Shown here one piece after another: positions 32,249 to 33,907 of a stretch of 33,907 bases of DNA. The stretch's first letter is position 1, and each line of letters opens with the position of its first letter. Source of the stretch: Sphingomonadaceae bacterium (GTDB lineage Bacteria > Pseudomonadota > Alphaproteobacteria > Sphingomonadales > Sphingomonadaceae). The notes beneath the pieces are model-generated. The model saw nothing but the letters and a program-made list of their open reading frames with translations, was not told the DNA's origin and searched no databases. The DNA is taken from contig JAECRT010000007.1 of NCBI GenBank assembly GCA_016000085.1, positions 51,788-85,694 of the forward strand, given 5' to 3'. The position numbers were made by a program, and so were the translations under genes.

Positions 32249-32257
32249 ATATGCCCC
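32242..32257. promoter_or_regulatory. Perfect palindrome covering the lptD start codon
   Basis: GGGGCATATATGCCCC is a perfect 16-bp palindrome. On the lptD strand it contains the GGGGC tract upstream of the ATG and the start codon itself. In RNA it can form a 5-bp GC stem with a 6-nt loop. It could be a DNA operator or a translational lock. Confidence 0.5.
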
Positions 32258-32414
32258 GCCTATCGCATTGCTTGGCGCGCGCCGCAATCGGTCGTGGCTG
32301 CTCTTTTCGGCTAAATCGGTCGAACGCCTTTGCCAGAAGGGGCAAGCCGCATTATCTGGCGCAGGAGAAAGCGCCCGTAGCGCGAAGAAAGAAGAAGAAA
32401 GAAAAGGTCCCTCG

Positions 32415-33863
32415 ATGGATATTGCGATCAGCCCCACCCGCCCCGACACCGACACTCTGGTCTTCGCCGTGGCGAAGGGAAGCATCCCCGCGTTGCCGGT
32501 CGCTGCCTCCGCGACGCTGGTGGCTGGTGCTGCTGCCGCACGCTTCACGGGTGAGGTGGCGAGCAGCTTCGAATCTTTCGTCGAGGAAGGCGGCAGGACC
32601 GTGCGCATCCTGCTGCTGGGCACCGGCGGCGGCAGCGACGCCGACCTGGAACGGGCAGGGGGCGCCTTGGCGGCCAAGCTGCTGAATAGCGGCGCGATCC
32701 ATGCGGCGGTCGAAATCGTCGGCGGGGCAAGCGGAGAGGGCGCGGCGCGGCTGGCGTTCGGCGCACTGATGCGCAGCTGGCGGATCGACACCTATCGCAC
32801 GCGCCTGCCCGAAAAGGCAAAGCCGACGCTCTCGCGCGTCACCATAGTGTCGGCAGACGCTGCTCCGGAATGGGAAAAGCTGGCTGCGGTTGCGGCAGGC
32901 GTGGCCTTTACCCGCGAACTCGTGTCGGAACCGGCCAATATCCTTTACCCCGAAAGCTTCGTGGAGCGCTGCCAGCATCTGGCCGATCTGGGCGTGAAGA
33001 TTACCGTCCTCGATCGTGCGGACATGGAAGCGCTGGGCATGGGCGCGCTGCTGGGCGTGGCGCAGGGTTCTGTACGCGAAGCGCGGTTGCTGGCGATGGA
33101 ATGGGACGGCACGAACGGCGCGGCCGCAAAGCCGGTCGTGTTCGTCGGCAAGGGCGTGACCTTCGACACTGGCGGCATCTCCATCAAGCCCGCTGCGGGC
33201 ATGGAGGATATGAAGTGGGACATGGGCGGCGCTGGCGCGGTTGCTGGCGCGATGAAGGCGCTGGCCGGGCGCAAGGCGAAGGCGCGGGTCGTGGGCATCT
33301 GCGGTCTGGTTGAAAATATGCCCGACGCTAATGCACAGCGTCCCGGTGACATCGTGACGTCGATGTCTGGCCAGACGATCGAGGTGTTGAACACCGACGC
33401 CGAAGGGCGCCTTGTCCTCTGCGACGCGCTGACATGGGCGCAGAAAATCTATGCGCCCGAAATCATCATCGACCTTGCCACGTTGACCGGCGCGATGATC
33501 GTGGCGCTGGGCGATCAATATGGTGGCCTTTTCTCCAACGACGATGGCCTGGCCGATGACCTGGTCGCAGCGGGCAAGGCCAGCGGCGACCAGTTGTGGC
33601 GTTTCCCCATGTCGGACGCCTATAACAAGCTCATCGACAGCCCGATCGCCGACATGAAGAATATCGGCGGCCGTTATGCCGGATCGATCACGGCCGCTCA
33701 GTTCCTCAAGCGCTTCATCGACGATGGCGTCAAATGGGCGCATCTCGACATTGCGGGCATGGTCTGGTCGGACAAGCCCGGCGCAACATGGGACAAGGGC
33801 GCGACCGGCTATGGCGTACGACTGATCGATGCGCTGGTGGCGGACAAGTTCGAGAGCCGATAA
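32415..33863 (+). CDS. pepA: Leucyl (cytosol) aminopeptidase, M17 family
   Basis: A 482-aa manganese/zinc aminopeptidase that removes N-terminal residues from peptides; PepA homologues can also bind DNA. The C-terminal catalytic domain is complete: VFVGKGVTFDTGGISIKPAAGMEDMKWDMGG carries the metal-binding Lys and Asp residues, and NTDAEGRLVLCDAL is the M17 signature. The N-terminal domain (about 1-160) is less conserved, as usual. ATG 32415 is chosen from the domain start and an upstream purine-rich tract (AAGAAAGAAAAGG); the frame is open earlier without support. It is divergent from lptD and precedes holC by 9 bp, a common proteobacterial pair. Confidence 0.95.
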   Translation: MDIAISPTRPDTDTLVFAVAKGSIPALPVAASATLVAGAAAARFTGEVASSFESFVEEGGRTVRILLLGTGGGSDADLERAGGALAAKLLNSGAIHAAVEIVGGASGEGAARLAFGALMRSWRIDTYRTRLPEKAKPTLSRVTIVSADAAPEWEKLAAVAAGVAFTRELVSEPANILYPESFVERCQHLADLGVKITVLDRADMEALGMGALLGVAQGSVREARLLAMEWDGTNGAAAKPVVFVGKGVTFDTGGISIKPAAGMEDMKWDMGGAGAVAGAMKALAGRKAKARVVGICGLVENMPDANAQRPGDIVTSMSGQTIEVLNTDAEGRLVLCDALTWAQKIYAPEIIIDLATLTGAMIVALGDQYGGLFSNDDGLADDLVAAGKASGDQLWRFPMSDAYNKLIDSPIADMKNIGGRYAGSITAAQFLKRFIDDGVKWAHLDIAGMVWSDKPGATWDKGATGYGVRLIDALVADKFESR

Positions 33864-33872
33864 GGAAAAATC

Positions 33873-33907
33873 TTGCAAGTCGATTTCTACCAGTTGAGCC
33901 GCGATCC
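33873..33907 (+). CDS. holC: DNA polymerase III subunit chi (start only, cut by window end)
   Basis: Only the first 11 codons are present: TTG then QVDFYQLSRD, which is the characteristic start of the chi subunit (clamp-loader accessory protein that contacts SSB). The TTG at 33873 has AAGGA about 6 nt upstream, overlapping the pepA stop, so coupled expression is expected. The pepA-holC order is conserved in many proteobacteria. The short length limits certainty. Confidence 0.75.
   Translation, partial: MQVDFYQLSRD

Noticed and set aside
32352..33878. A 508-codon frame antisense to pepA
   Set aside because: Shadow of a certain M17 aminopeptidase.
1..33907. Mobile elements, integrases, tRNA or rRNA genes
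   Set aside because: No transposase, integrase, phage protein, or recognisable tRNA/rRNA sequence was found; gene content is uniformly chromosomal.

Overview
This 33.9 kb window is GC-rich chromosomal DNA from an alphaproteobacterium, most likely a sphingomonad (Sphingobium/Sphingomonas-like). The pointers are the FdhD, L28, split-MetH, ScfR/isocitrate lyase and LptD-SurA-PdxA-RsmA protein types, the DUF1476 (F1-ATPase zeta) gene, and the many small secreted or lipoprotein genes. It reads as core-genome housekeeping DNA: about 36 genes, densely packed, with no rRNA, tRNA, CRISPR array, insertion sequence, integrase or phage gene that I could see.

Layout. 1-3.7 kb: the end of fdhD, convergent with a GtrA-like flippase gene; a divergent 632-aa membrane protein resembling GT-C/STT3 enzymes; then tadA and a small membrane protein on the minus strand. 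3.8-6.5 kb: rpmB and a group of envelope genes (phytase-like esterase, glycine-zipper protein, two small lipoproteins). 6.6-12.3 kb: a methionine/SAM-cycle operon made of an ArsR-methyltransferase fusion regulator behind a strong palindromic operator, metF, and methionine synthase split into two genes, with a REP-like inverted repeat between the halves. 12.4-15 kb: a Cys-repeat mini-protein, a beta-helix protein, a small conserved-looking ORF and a family 2 glycosyltransferase. 15-18.3 kb: an ScfR/RamB-type regulator divergent from isocitrate lyase (aceA), with a candidate operator between them. 18.3-21 kb: a Tat-exported DUF885 protein and a GST-like protein. 21-24.3 kb: leuC, a 37-aa ORF translationally wedged between leuC and leuD, leuD, the F1-ATPase inhibitor zeta gene, bolA and a monothiol glutaredoxin, ending in a clear terminator. 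24.5-26.6 kb: a BlaI/BlaR1-type pair with a long palindromic operator. The BlaR1-like protein has no penicillin-binding sensor and carries an unrecognised C-terminal region instead. 26.6-33.9 kb: the envelope/maturation operon lptD-surA-pdxA-rsmA on the minus strand, divergent from pepA-holC (holC is cut by the window end).

No single new multi-gene defence or mobile system stands out. The most notable signals are the PBP-less BlaR1/BlaI system with its operator, the coupled small ORF inside leuCD, the SAM-cycle regulator with its operator, the hendecad-repeat lipoprotein, the two-repeat Cys mini-protein, and hairpins covering the leuC and lptD ribosome binding sites. All calls come from reading the sequence; no database search was run.
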